Part shown: piece by piece, positions 44,325 to 54,021 of the stretch
How the letters are laid out: each line of letters opens with the position of its first letter
Position numbering within the stretch: position 1 is the stretch's first letter
Source: Candidatus Pantoea floridensis
Lineage (GTDB): Bacteria; Pseudomonadota; Gammaproteobacteria; Enterobacterales; Enterobacteriaceae
Reading direction: 5' to 3'
Assembly: GCF_900215435.1 (NCBI RefSeq)
Contig: NZ_OCMY01000001.1
Location: 4,278,001-4,342,000, forward strand
Length of the DNA: 64,000 nucleotides
The notes under the pieces: model-generated
Seen by the model: only the letters and a program-made list of their open reading frames with translations
The model's database searches: none
Told to the model about the DNA's origin: nothing
Translations under genes and position numbers: made by a program

Positions 44325-47300
44325 TCACGAAGAAACAGGTGAAGTTGTACCATCACTGATCACAACATGTTGTCCATCTAAAGAAATCCATCTTGTGCCG
44401 TCATAATACACAACCTGCTCAACAAGGGATGTTCCCGTTTGATCAGTAAAGGTGTTAACGCTGGTAATATCTCCCAACGTTGCAGAAGCTGCGAGCAAAT
44501 CAGCAACGCGCCAATGTCCGATATTCAGGAAATTCCCAGTCGTGAAAGGTATTCTCCCTTCTGTTCCGTTGACCTTAACAGCGATTTTTGTGGTGCTGTT
44601 TTCTGTCACCTGAGTTGTGTAAAAATCTAACAGTGTATTATCACCATCCGCGATAATTCCTGCTGTAGTTGTTCCCCAGGTATTCACGCTTATCGGTGTC
44701 TGAAGGTCTGTAATCGCACTCAGATCATCACTGCTGATCTCTGTCATGGTCCAGTTAACATAGCTATGAACACCTGCGTCTAGTCGGGTTGTTCCTGTCG
44801 AGGTGACTCGGACACCCATTCGACTGAATCCGGCAAGCTGGACATAAAGCCGCGTATCTGAGGTAAAGGGTTTTTCATATCGAACCGCCAGGATCCCTGA
44901 GGTTCCTCGCTGGCCATGCCATGTAACAGTATTCGTTGTTGCGCCCCGGTTCTGAATCGTAACCACACAATCGCCTTCTAATCCCCCGTTTGATGAAGAT
45001 GGAGTGGCAAAACCATTGCGCGTAACAAAATGAATTCGGTAAGTTTCGGCTGTCGCTGCCCCAACGAAATAGCCAACATTAATCCAGACAGCCGATCCGC
45101 TACCTGAATTTGAATACATTTTCCCTGTGTAATGAAGGGATTCCTGTAACGATGCATTGGCATAAATGCCGTGAGAATAGATCGATACCTGTCCAGCTTC
45201 ATAAGAGGATAATGTGTTTGTTTCAGGCTCCCCAGTGATGTTATTCACGCTCTTGTCAGTCGTGATGTCGATCCCTGCCCCGTTTGCGTTACTGCAACTG
45301 TATTGAGCTAAACGGGTCTGCCCCATATAGAGCGGATTGGTGTTCGATTCCATCGCAAGCGAATGAAGCGCCCATTCACCGTTAGTCAGGTTTCCAGGGT
45401 AATCACAAAACTCAATCCAGACATTCCACATCATCGCCTGAGTACAGTGAGGAATGAAGAAAACGCCATCCTGATCGCTTGTGCCGACGAAACTCTGAAT
45501 TGTTGAGTTAGAAATTTCGATTGCTGTTGAATGGTCCCAGGACAGCTCACCTGAGGCGAGAACACGAATCAGGTTGTCATGGCCACGTTGAGCGTAAACC
45601 TGGCTGAATTTAGAATCCAGGCTATCAATCAGCTGGAACATCCGACCGTAAACATCCTGGATGTACATATTGAAAACGCGGACATGCTGACCTTGTGTTA
45701 CGGAATTTCGGAAAAAATGACGAACGACCGTGTCACCGGCAAGACCATCTCCCTGAATCTGGAAATTTCCGATCTCTGTCCAGCGTGCAACGACATCAAA
45801 ACAGATAGAGTCAGCGTCACCAATCAACCAAAGGCGCGTAGCGTTGTTGTAGCCTAATTGGTCATGGCCCAAACCCACACAGCGGAACATCGGAATTTGT
45901 GTCGTTGAGGCGGGCATTGATGAAATAGCAAACTCCCCAGCGGGAAACTGAATGCCGATTCGCTGGAAAATATTACCGCTTCCTGTATACCAGTTGAACA
46001 TCGCTGTGACAGCGTCAGCGCAATCTGTTGTACCATCTGCAACCGCGCCAAACATCGTTACATCAGCTTTCGCCGGATCGATGTATCGCACCCAATGGAA
46101 ATCATCATTTACAGATTGAGTCATTCCGAGATCACTGGTTCCTGCACCAGCTACAGCGATAAACGTTCCCCCGCCCTGACCCGTTCCTGAATTGTATTCT
46201 CTCAGTAAGGCTAAATGCCCTTCCTCAGCGGGAACCAACGTTGCTAGGTCAGCAAACGTATCAGCGTTTAATGGCTGTTGTTCAGTCGCGAGCGTTAACT
46301 GAGAGAGCGTAACGAAATCGTTATTATCAACCGCATCCGCACCGGCAACATTCCCTTTGAATGTCACATCAGCATTATCAATATCGATGGTATCGAGGAT
46401 CGCGGCGAAATCATTTGTATTACCGAGCTTATCAGCCTCCGTTGTCGCCCTGTCTGCCTCAGTTGTTGCCCTGTCAGCCTGGGTTTGAGCGTCCTGAGCG
46501 TTTGTTAGAGTCTGCTGAATAGAATCCGTCGCGGTTTGGGCATCATTTGCGGCGCTGGTGGCGCTATCAGCGGCGTTCGATTCACTGGTTGCGGCGTTGG
46601 TTTCGCTGGTTGAAGCATTAGCTGCTGAACCTGCCGCTGCTGTTGCTGAGTTGGCGGCGTTGGTTTCGCTGGTGGCCGCTGCTGCTGCATTATCAGCAAC
46701 GCTTTGTTCGCTTCCTGCCGCTGCCGTTGCTGAATTCGCCGCGTTAGTTTCACTGGTAGCGGCGTTAGTCTCGCTGGTTGCCGCTGCTGTTGCGCTTGCG
46801 GCTGCATCGCTCGCAGATTGAGCCGCCTGACTCACACTATCAGCGATATTTGAAGCTGAACTTGCGGCCTGATTTGCACTAACAGCCGCGTTTTGTTCGC
46901 TCGTTGCTGCATCTGTTGCGCTTTGCGCGGCTGCGGTCTCAGAAGCAGCCGCTGAATCTGCGGCCTGTTGTGATGTGGCGGCGCTTGCATCCATTCGATC
47001 AGCAATCGCATTCGCGGCATCAAGATTCGTCGCATCGATTCCGCGTGAAACCTCTAACCAGCTCGGCCCTGTGAAAGTTGAACCGTCTGGAAGATTCACT
47101 GTGATCTGATCGGCTGATGAGTAAACCTGTTGCCAGTTTTCTTTATCAAGATTCAGCCCGCGAATTGCCCGAGTGCTCTGATAAATGAGTTCCATCGGAA
47201 CGGAAACCATTTCTCCACTCGGGACGGCACTGTAACTGACAGTTGATGTTGTGGGTCCGTCGAAATCATCAACGAGCGTTAGAGCCGTGTCAGACTGAAT

Positions 47301-47441
47301 ACTGAGAACAGGATAAGTGTAAGTTGTTCCTCCAATCACAAAGATAATGAAATCACCAGAACTGAGATCAGTTGTAAAAGTCGTTCCCGTTCCGACGACT
47401 GACGCTGAGCCATTCGTTAATGATAAAGAGCCGACTGACAT
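44325..47441 (-). CDS. Side tail fibre / tailspike protein
   Basis: A 1038-residue protein with the lambda Stf plan: N-terminal beta domain (1-125) that attaches to the tail, a long Ala/Ser/Thr-rich trimeric stalk (about 155-310), and then a beta-helix part beginning near residue 455 with the tailspike segment ADVTMFGAVADGTTD. The C-terminal 250 residues are probably a sugar-binding or intramolecular trimer domain. A pectate-lyase-like fold suggests that it cleaves or binds a surface polysaccharide. Confidence 0.88.
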   Translation of the reverse strand: MSVGSLSLTNGSASVVGTGTTFTTDLSSGDFIIFVIGGTTYTYPVLSIQSDTALTLVDDFDGPTTSTVSYSAVPSGEMVSVPMELIYQSTRAIRGLNLDKENWQQVYSSADQITVNLPDGSTFTGPSWLEVSRGIDATNLDAANAIADRMDASAATSQQAADSAAASETAAAQSATDAATSEQNAAVSANQAASSASNIADSVSQAAQSASDAAASATAAATSETNAATSETNAANSATAAAGSEQSVADNAAAAATSETNAANSATAAAGSAANASTSETNAATSESNAADSATSAANDAQTATDSIQQTLTNAQDAQTQADRATTEADRATTEADKLGNTNDFAAILDTIDIDNADVTFKGNVAGADAVDNNDFVTLSQLTLATEQQPLNADTFADLATLVPAEEGHLALLREYNSGTGQGGGTFIAVAGAGTSDLGMTQSVNDDFHWVRYIDPAKADVTMFGAVADGTTDCADAVTAMFNWYTGSGNIFQRIGIQFPAGEFAISSMPASTTQIPMFRCVGLGHDQLGYNNATRLWLIGDADSICFDVVARWTEIGNFQIQGDGLAGDTVVRHFFRNSVTQGQHVRVFNMYIQDVYGRMFQLIDSLDSKFSQVYAQRGHDNLIRVLASGELSWDHSTAIEISNSTIQSFVGTSDQDGVFFIPHCTQAMMWNVWIEFCDYPGNLTNGEWALHSLAMESNTNPLYMGQTRLAQYSCSNANGAGIDITTDKSVNNITGEPETNTLSSYEAGQVSIYSHGIYANASLQESLHYTGKMYSNSGSGSAVWINVGYFVGAATAETYRIHFVTRNGFATPSSSNGGLEGDCVVTIQNRGATTNTVTWHGQRGTSGILAVRYEKPFTSDTRLYVQLAGFSRMGVRVTSTGTTRLDAGVHSYVNWTMTEISSDDLSAITDLQTPISVNTWGTTTAGIIADGDNTLLDFYTTQVTENSTTKIAVKVNGTEGRIPFTTGNFLNIGHWRVADLLAASATLGDITSVNTFTDQTGTSLVEQVVYYDGTRWISLDGQHVVISDGTTSPVSS
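46511..46976 (-). repeat. Repetitive Ala/Ser/Thr-coding stalk of the side fibre
   Basis: Imperfect tandem repeats encode units such as SETNAANSATAAAGS. The DNA copies are similar enough for slippage or recombination, so stalk length can vary. Confidence 0.8.
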
Positions 47442-47460
47442 AGAAGAACCCCAAAATATT

Positions 47461-47486
47461 AAAAAAAGAAGCCTGCATAGCAGGCT
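47461..47486 (-). terminator. Terminator after the J-domain duplicate
   Basis: AGCCTGC and GCAGGCT pair; TTCTTTTTTT follows on the minus strand. Confidence 0.85.
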
Positions 47487-47496
47487 CCTGTTTCAT

Positions 47497-47901
47497 TTAA
47501 AGCCAGGTCACTGCTTCATCAGCCTCAAAGACGAAAATATTCCCTGTAAATACCGCTTCAAAAGCGCCTCCGCGTGATGTCCAACGAACGCTTAGGGTTT
47601 GAACCTCTGCTTCTGATGCAGGAATTTCTACAGTTACAATTTCATTAATCGTATTACCACCTGACGGAGGATTTCCTGTATCAAATGAAAAAACAACATC
47701 ACCACTTTCATTTACGAATTCAATCACATTTCGTTGTGATTGAATAAATTGGACAGGATCAGAAAATGTCAATTTCCTGGCAATATTTGCTGAAGGAAAC
47801 TGGCAGATTGGATAAAGCTGATTCTGAACAATTGAGTTTGGGTTATTTGCAGCACCAATAACTTTATTACCAACATTCGCTGATCCGATAAAATATGTCA
47901 T
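47497..47901 (-). CDS. Stand-alone copy of the J C-terminal domain
   Basis: A 134-residue protein nearly identical in pattern to the last 130 residues of the upstream J protein: both contain NKVIGA-NNPN-IVQNQLYPI, FIQSQRNVI, FDTGNPPSGGNTI and VRWTSRGGAFEA. ATG 47901 follows the J stop by seven bases and has AGAGG in front, so it is a separate coupled gene. It could bind a receptor, or decorate or chaperone the J tip. Confidence 0.85.
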   Translation of the reverse strand: MTYFIGSANVGNKVIGAANNPNSIVQNQLYPICQFPSANIARKLTFSDPVQFIQSQRNVIEFVNESGDVVFSFDTGNPPSGGNTINEIVTVEIPASEAEVQTLSVRWTSRGGAFEAVFTGNIFVFEADEAVTWL

Positions 47902-47908
47902 ATATCCT

Positions 47909-50900
47909 CTATATATCCCATGTGATAGCACTTGATGATTTAAAAACAAAGACATTTCCGTTAAAGTCCGCTTCGAATGCCCCCCCGCGAGATGTCCACC
48001 TGACATATAAAACTTCCGTTACATCGTAAGATGTTGCTGGTATAGAGACTGATATACTTCTAGGTATAGTGTTTCCTCCACTTGGAGGGTTCCCTGTGTC
48101 GAAACTGTCAACTACAACACCAGTAGTTGTGACTAATTGAATTACATTTCGTTGAGATTGAATAAAATTCACAAGATTTGTAAATGTCAGCCTTCGGACA
48201 AATGGAGCACCGCTAAAACTTACGATTGGGTAAAGCTGATTTTGAACAATTGCATTAGGGTTATTTCGTGCTCCAATAACTTTGTTATTTGCGAATTCCG
48301 AAGCTATTAATAAATCACCCTGAATATTCTCAGCTCTCAGACTTTGAACAGTACAGGTTGAATCGACAACGACATTCGAAAGTTGTCCTGTCGTCGCAAT
48401 GACTGTTCCCCGAATCGTAACATTCGAGAATTCAGCGCCTCCATTCTTGTTAATACTCCATCCTGTCGAACCTGAGACATAATTGTTCGACTGAATGAAA
48501 TCCCCAATTTTCGCATTCGTTATCGAGGCATCCTGAATAAATGCCTGATTGATGAATGTCTGACCATTGAAAACACTGAATGCGAGTTGATAATTTCCTG
48601 GAGTTCCCCCTGAATAAATCCCGAACTGGTCAGCATCAAACACCACTGTTGAGACATAGCTTCCTGATGCATTCGGTGCGATACCAATTGCCATCCCACC
48701 TGAATAGAATGTTCCGCTTCGCGTTACACCGACTTCAAGAGCAAACGTTGCTGAAGCTGTTCCGTCATCAGTGACATTCGCCGTCAGCTTTTCATCAATC
48801 AACGCCTGAGTTTCACCGATCTCAGCGGTTAATTGCGTTTCAAGGTCTGCCAGTGCCTGGTTTGTGTCAGCAATCGTCGTACTTACCGTGAGGATTTCAG
48901 CTTTCACCTCGCCATATTGCGCATATTGACGATTAACGGTCGCGTTATTCGCTAAAGCATTTTCGAGTATTGCAGCCGCATTGCTGGATAAATCGCGGTT
49001 GATCCCCTGAAAAGCGGGGGAATCCTCAATTTGCTTACTGATGTCGCCGATGATGTCGGGGATGTTTTCAGACGCTTCCCCGTGGATCCAGTCAGTGAAG
49101 CCAGACTGATTCCCTGTCTTGTCCACCAGCTGCGCCCTGAACCAAAATCCCTGACCGGCTAACAGACCTTGCATCACATAAACATGACTCGGATAAGCGA
49201 CATCTGAAAGCAATGTCGCATCTGTCCCTTCAGCGTTTGTCGCGTACTGAATCGTTGTCTTAAGCGTATCCTCAGTGTTATCGGGGAAACCCCATGAAAG
49301 TGTGATTCCCCAGACAACATTAGTTGTTGCACTGAACCCAACGGGCAATGGCGGGTTCCCGACTTTGCCAGTTAACTCAGTGAGCGCTGAAGTTGACCAA
49401 CCTGAAGAAATTTCTGCGGCGTTAATCGCCCTCACCCTGACCTGATACGTTCCGGTATAAATCGCCGGAACCTCAAAAGAAATCGTTGAGGTGCGAGGAA
49501 CGTTAATCCAGTTGCTTGAATTTCGTCGCCACTGCGCTTCATATGCCAGGGCGTTAGGTGTTGGATCCCACTGGACGCGCATTGTCTGAAGACTGATACC
49601 CTGATTCACAACACTGTATTCATCAATCACAATGTTCTGAGGAGCGTTCTGTGTTCCTGCCGGTATGACGCTTATTGGTCTTGAGTCGAGCTGAGCACCA
49701 TTATCAATCGCATCATATTTCGATGGATCGTAAGCGCTGCCAGTAATACTGAAATTCCCGTCATCATCGATTGAGATCATCGAGACACGATAGAGCTGAG
49801 CTAATACCTCAGTAGACTCAACGACCCATACTGATTCAGCTTCAGGTGTTTCAGAATAGGCAACAGAGACCGTCACGATATTTTCTGCGATGGATTCTAT
49901 CGTTCTCGCCTCAGACGTTCCTGAGGGCAAGTTAAGCTGTAATCTGTCTCCTTCAAGTGCATCAGGCGTTCTGTCGAGCGTAATCACTCGACCGTTTACG
50001 CTGCTGATCCGCCCTCCTGCTACGCGCCCGGACAGATATTCATCTGCAACCGCGATGATATAACCCGGCAACGGAATATCACCGTCTAAGCCGACCTGGA
50101 ATGTTACGATCCTGTCCTGAGAATTAGTCAGGATCCCCCAGCGGCCTCGCCTGTCAGCCTCGCTTTGTCGGGTACAGGCTATCGCGGTTAATTCGAGCTG
50201 GTTGAAGGTTTTGTACCGCGTGACTAAATCCGGTTCAAAGACAGGTTGAACCGCATTCGCATAACCGTTATCAGGATCCGAATAGGAAACCAGCGCGGAG
50301 GTGTAACGAGTTTTAGTGTTTGAGCTTGAGTAAGCAAACTGGCCATCGATGACGTTTGCGTTTGTGTAGTTGTAATCGACGTCACGCGGCATATCAGCCA
50401 GGGCAACAATCTGATCGCCGGACCAATACGTCATCCCGCGAAATATGGCGGCGAAATCCCGAAAGACCGTATAAGCATCAGATCGGTTCTGAACATAGAC
50501 ATCACATTTAAAGCGCGGCTCAGTACCTGAACCTCCGAGACCATCTGGAACCAGCTCATCACAGTATTGAGCGACCGTGTAAAGCGTCCACTTATCGATG
50601 TTGTCTGCGGTCAGCCTGTCACCTAAGCCGAATCGGTCTGTCACCACCAAATCATAAAAGACCCAGGCGGGATTATCGGTCCAGGCAATTTTAAATGTTC
50701 CGTCCCATTCCCCTGTATAGGTCCGGCTGTCAGGATCATAATTATCAGGGACACGAATCATCCGCCCTTTCGGTTCACAGGTAATCTGAGGAACGTTCCC
50801 TGAGAACTGGCTTGAATCAAATTCCATGTAAAGAAGTGCGGTATTCGGATAACGCAACTTCGCATCAATGACCTCCGTGTAACTCTCAAGGGTCATTGTG

Positions 50901-51511
50901 TCTCCGAAACGCGCTGAATTCTGAACAGCTGTGGTCCGCGTCAGGCGAACAGTCCAGGTCGAACCATCCTGAGGAAGATCGACCCGATGACTTCGTTCAT
51001 AACCTGTCGTCGTTTTCCCAGTTACAGCGGTATCAATTACGGTCTGAAATGCGCCGCCGTCCGTAGATACAGCGATGTTATAAGCAATGGAATAGCCGTT
51101 CAGGTCGCCGTTATCTTCCTGTTCAAAAAGCGATGGCCACTGGATCCTTAAACGAATGGCTGAAAGTGTTGAATCAGTAAAAGTTCGGGTAAACCCTGAT
51201 GTTTCAGTGATGGTTGTTCCAACTGAAATTTCGTTTTCAGTACCCGGTAATCCCTGAATATAAGTCTGGTCCTGAGTACCGGAACGAAAATCCCAGTTCA
51301 CCCCGCTGAAGTTGCTTGAGCCATCGGCATTCAGAAGCGGTGTTCCATCCAGAAAGATGTTCTGCCCTGTCAGCTCTCCCGCAAATTCACCTTCACCGAG
51401 GGCGAGGAGGATTTTCTCTTTTGCAACCGATTGAAGATCGTCAGGCTGTTCAACAGGTGTTCGCGATGATGTTGAACCACCCTTTTTCCCTGAAATGATT
51501 TTCTTTGCCAT
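47909..51511 (-). CDS. J: Tail tip / host-specificity protein J
   Basis: A 1200-residue protein that forms the central tail tip and recognises the host. The N-terminal MAKKIISGKKGGS start (ATG 51511) is typical; an upstream start lies inside a terminator. The conserved J core (1-600), fibronectin-type III domains (about 650-830), a helical region (about 860-940) and a receptor-binding C-terminus follow. The extreme C-terminal domain is duplicated in the next gene. Confidence 0.92.
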   Translation of the reverse strand: MAKKIISGKKGGSTSSRTPVEQPDDLQSVAKEKILLALGEGEFAGELTGQNIFLDGTPLLNADGSSNFSGVNWDFRSGTQDQTYIQGLPGTENEISVGTTITETSGFTRTFTDSTLSAIRLRIQWPSLFEQEDNGDLNGYSIAYNIAVSTDGGAFQTVIDTAVTGKTTTGYERSHRVDLPQDGSTWTVRLTRTTAVQNSARFGDTMTLESYTEVIDAKLRYPNTALLYMEFDSSQFSGNVPQITCEPKGRMIRVPDNYDPDSRTYTGEWDGTFKIAWTDNPAWVFYDLVVTDRFGLGDRLTADNIDKWTLYTVAQYCDELVPDGLGGSGTEPRFKCDVYVQNRSDAYTVFRDFAAIFRGMTYWSGDQIVALADMPRDVDYNYTNANVIDGQFAYSSSNTKTRYTSALVSYSDPDNGYANAVQPVFEPDLVTRYKTFNQLELTAIACTRQSEADRRGRWGILTNSQDRIVTFQVGLDGDIPLPGYIIAVADEYLSGRVAGGRISSVNGRVITLDRTPDALEGDRLQLNLPSGTSEARTIESIAENIVTVSVAYSETPEAESVWVVESTEVLAQLYRVSMISIDDDGNFSITGSAYDPSKYDAIDNGAQLDSRPISVIPAGTQNAPQNIVIDEYSVVNQGISLQTMRVQWDPTPNALAYEAQWRRNSSNWINVPRTSTISFEVPAIYTGTYQVRVRAINAAEISSGWSTSALTELTGKVGNPPLPVGFSATTNVVWGITLSWGFPDNTEDTLKTTIQYATNAEGTDATLLSDVAYPSHVYVMQGLLAGQGFWFRAQLVDKTGNQSGFTDWIHGEASENIPDIIGDISKQIEDSPAFQGINRDLSSNAAAILENALANNATVNRQYAQYGEVKAEILTVSTTIADTNQALADLETQLTAEIGETQALIDEKLTANVTDDGTASATFALEVGVTRSGTFYSGGMAIGIAPNASGSYVSTVVFDADQFGIYSGGTPGNYQLAFSVFNGQTFINQAFIQDASITNAKIGDFIQSNNYVSGSTGWSINKNGGAEFSNVTIRGTVIATTGQLSNVVVDSTCTVQSLRAENIQGDLLIASEFANNKVIGARNNPNAIVQNQLYPIVSFSGAPFVRRLTFTNLVNFIQSQRNVIQLVTTTGVVVDSFDTGNPPSGGNTIPRSISVSIPATSYDVTEVLYVRWTSRGGAFEADFNGNVFVFKSSSAITWDI

Positions 51512-51522
51512 ATCGCGCCCAT

Positions 51523-51546
51523 AAAAAAAGACCGCCGGAGCGGTCT
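51523..51546 (-). terminator. Terminator between I and J
   Basis: GACCGC and GCGGTC pair; seven T's follow on the minus strand. It lies directly before the J start. Confidence 0.8.
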
Positions 51547-51562
51547 GTTCGGATGACAAAAT

Positions 51563-52153
51563 TTATTGCTGGTCTTCGACGTAAATTCCGGCTGAGACTA
51601 TCGCCCCACCGATTCGGCGCTGACCGTAAAGCAAAGGAACAGGATAGCCCTGTGAGGCGGTGTTAGTTGGAGAGCCGAAAGCATAAGAAGGCTGGTTATC
51701 TGAATCGTCTTTGTATGACAATCCCTGAGCCTGAGGCGACAGCATTTGCACGACACCGCCTAGCGTTACTGCAACCCCAGCCTGAAAGACGAAATTACTT
51801 CCGGCAATTGCTGATCCCCAGGGCGCGAAAACCGCAATCGCAATGAGTGCAACGCCTACAATCGTTTGTAATAGTCCGGCGCGTTTGCTGCCGATGATGA
51901 CCGGCATAATTCGGATCACATCACCTGACACTGACTTTTTGAGATCATCGAAGCCGATGTTGCGTTTCCCGGTAAAAACAGAAAACGTCAGTCCTCGCTT
52001 TCGGCTCGAAATCATGAATTTTTCAAACCCTTTAATCGTTGCTGCAAGCGCTGGAGCTGCCTCCTGAGTTTTCGAAATCATTCGGTGATGGACCTTGCCG
52101 AATGTCTTACCCAATATCCCGCCCAGTTCGATCCGCGTCATCACCTCAGCCAT
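51563..52153 (-). CDS. I: Tail assembly protein I (intact copy)
   Basis: A 196-residue lambda gpI-like protein: N-terminal domain with LGKTFGKVHHRMI, hydrophobic middle (about 93-135) and conserved C-terminus with YGQRRIGGAIVS. It helps assemble the tail tip with K and J. It lies 9 bp after a related, frameshifted copy. Confidence 0.88.
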   Translation of the reverse strand: MAEVMTRIELGGILGKTFGKVHHRMISKTQEAAPALAATIKGFEKFMISSRKRGLTFSVFTGKRNIGFDDLKKSVSGDVIRIMPVIIGSKRAGLLQTIVGVALIAIAVFAPWGSAIAGSNFVFQAGVAVTLGGVVQMLSPQAQGLSYKDDSDNQPSYAFGSPTNTASQGYPVPLLYGQRRIGGAIVSAGIYVEDQQ

Positions 52154-52162
52154 TCTTGTTCC

Positions 52163-52763
52163 TCACTGCTGATCTTCGACATAGACGCCACCTGAAATCA
52201 CAGCGCCACCTATTCGGCGCTGGCCATACAAAAGCGGAACGGGATAGCCCTGAGCGGCGGTATTCACGGCGGGACCAAAAGCATAGGAAGGCGCGTTGTC
52301 CGCATCGTCTTTGTGTGCGAGGCCTGGCGGCTGAGGGGAAAGCATCTGGATAACGCCGCCGATAACCATCGCCGCACCGAATTTCGCGATCCCGGCTCCG
52401 ACTGCTGAGGCTGTACCTCCTGTGAAATAACTGATGGCCACACCGACAACGACCAGAACAGCGCCGATGATGGTTTGAAACAATCCGCTGCGTTTACTGC
52501 CAATCATCACAGGGACGATTTTGATCGTCTCGCCTGTAACCGGATAACTCAGCTCTTCAAATCCGACATTGGTTTTACCGCGAAAAAACTGAGAACGTGA
52601 GGCCGCGCTTTTTACTGGTGATCATGAACGACTCAAAGCCTTTCACAGTTGCCGCAAGTGCTCGACACGCCTCCTGAGTCCGGGTTATGGAACGATAGTG
52701 AACCTTGCCGAAGGTGCGACCGAGCACACCACCCAGCTCAATTCGGGTCATCACTTCAGCCAT
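52163..52763 (-). pseudogene. Tail assembly protein I, frameshifted second copy
   Basis: The first frame (52763-52575) stops after residue 62; the second continues in the +1 frame to 52163. Removing one T from the six-T run at 52583-52588 restores a 199-residue protein parallel to the intact neighbour (LTFSVF...GKxNxGF...IGSKR). Outside this point it is well conserved, so the mutation is recent or an artefact of a homopolymer. Confidence 0.85.
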
Positions 52764-52774
52764 ATTTCACCCAT

Positions 52775-52798
52775 AAAAAAAACCCGCTTTCGCGGGTT
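52775..52798 (-). terminator. Terminator after the hok-like gene
   Basis: AACCCGC and GCGGGTT pair around TTTC; eight T's follow on the minus strand. It lies directly before the frameshifted I copy. Confidence 0.85.
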
Positions 52799-52857
52799 TG
52801 CTGTGCTGTTCGGAATGCAAGAGAGATATGCGGCGGCGAACCGCCGCACAGATGCCC

Positions 52858-53007
52858 TTACCGGTTAAGTTCGTAGCTCAGACCTGCATCGACCTCTAAG
52901 ATTTTCGTTTTGATCCGAAAATCACAAAGTCTGTCACGTTCAAGCAACACAAACGCAAGAACAGTAAGACAGATGATCACGGTTAGAACCGTGGGTTTGT
53001 TTAGCAT
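52858..53007 (-). CDS. Hok/Gef-family membrane toxin
   Basis: A 49-residue peptide with an N-terminal membrane helix (VLTVIICLTVLAFVLL) and the Hok C-terminal pattern RDRLCDFRI...AGLSYELNR. TAGGAGG precedes ATG 53007. Hok peptides depolarise the inner membrane and are held off by an antisense Sok RNA; the leader upstream (53008-53110) is where such an RNA would lie, but I cannot confirm it. It sits between K and I of the late operon. Confidence 0.82.
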   Translation of the reverse strand: MLNKPTVLTVIICLTVLAFVLLERDRLCDFRIKTKILEVDAGLSYELNR

Positions 53008-53270
53008 TCTGAGCCTCCTAACGTTGCCTTTCGGCGTGTAAGGGGCTAATCTAGAGTTCTCACGCACTAGGATCGCCCCGGTTGAATTGAAAGATTCGCT
53101 GGGGCTTTCTTTTGCCTGCCGTTCACTCATGCTCCCGGCAAACATCCGAAAGCACAGCGCCATTATTCTAACATTCCGATAATTAAAAAACCCTTCATAT
53201 TGAATACTTTAGTTATCAAAGTGTGCGAAAAACATTTTATGAACACTGGGTTTTGTCTCTCGAATCTTCG

Positions 53271-53981
53271 TTAAAGAAGATCCTTATATCTGACGATTTT
53301 CATCGTCCTTTCACGCCAGTAACCGCCGTAAGGCGTTCTGTTGCTAGGACGGCCATAAAGATGGTGAAGCATCATGTTTCCATCAAGCATCACGCCAGCA
53401 TGATTCCATTTTTTCGATTGAATCTGCATCATGATTAGATCCCCTGCCTTCGGCTTGCCGGTAAACTCGCGGAATCCGCATTCATACCAGTTATCTCGAT
53501 AGAGATTTTCAGGGTGATCGTCCTCCCACCACGGATAATCAACGCGGTAATCGTTTAGCTCTATGCCGTGGACCTGTTTGAAGTAGCTCATGACCAGCCC
53601 CCAGCAATCAGAATGCCCCAGCACAAACGGCCTTTCTATCAGGGGAAGCTCGCCCCTGGGATAGATCGTCTTTAAATCACCCTCCGGCCAGCTCACAATC
53701 ACCCACGGAACCGCGCTGTCATCACACATCGCCCTGTCAAGATGACTGGGTTGAGTCGTGGCGTCAGGATGACTGTGAACGATAGCCGTGATAACCCCCA
53801 GGTCTTCGGCTTCGGCGAAATCCTTAGGATTGAGAATGAATTGTTCACGCGGATTTTCAGAGAGGTTTCGGCAAGGAAAGTAACATTCAGCGTCATTGTT
53901 CTGAACGACTACACCACAACATTCAGCGGGATAATCCCGTTTGGCATGGTCGAAGATTGCGTTTATGATCCCCTGGTCCAT
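53271..53981 (-). CDS. K: Tail assembly protein K (JAB + NlpC/P60)
   Basis: A 236-residue fusion as in lambda gpK. The N-terminal JAB/MPN metal site reads HSHPDATTQPSHLD (about 68-81). The C-terminal NlpC/P60 cysteine is in GHSDCWGLV (about 123-131) with the His in WNHAGVML. The protein takes part in tail-tip assembly and may cut peptidoglycan during DNA entry. Confidence 0.92.
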   Translation of the reverse strand: MDQGIINAIFDHAKRDYPAECCGVVVQNNDAECYFPCRNLSENPREQFILNPKDFAEAEDLGVITAIVHSHPDATTQPSHLDRAMCDDSAVPWVIVSWPEGDLKTIYPRGELPLIERPFVLGHSDCWGLVMSYFKQVHGIELNDYRVDYPWWEDDHPENLYRDNWYECGFREFTGKPKAGDLIMMQIQSKKWNHAGVMLDGNMMLHHLYGRPSNRTPYGGYWRERTMKIVRYKDLL

Positions 53982-53991
53982 TAGACACCCA

Positions 53992-54014
53992 TAAAAAAAC
54001 CCGCTTTCGCGGGT
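53992..54014 (-). terminator. Terminator after the 54022 gene
   Basis: AACCCGC and GCGGGTT pair around TTTC; seven T's follow on the minus strand. Almost the same sequence as the terminator at 52775. Confidence 0.85.
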
Positions 54015-54021
54015 TGTCAGG

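Noticed and set aside
46511..46976. Repetitive DNA as a CRISPR or satellite array
   Set aside because: The repeats are in frame and encode the Ala/Ser/Thr stalk of the fibre protein.
52575..52763. Programmed frameshift in the broken I copy
   Set aside because: The restoring shift is +1 at a T6 run, not a -1 slippery heptamer, and the intact paralogue is read without a shift.
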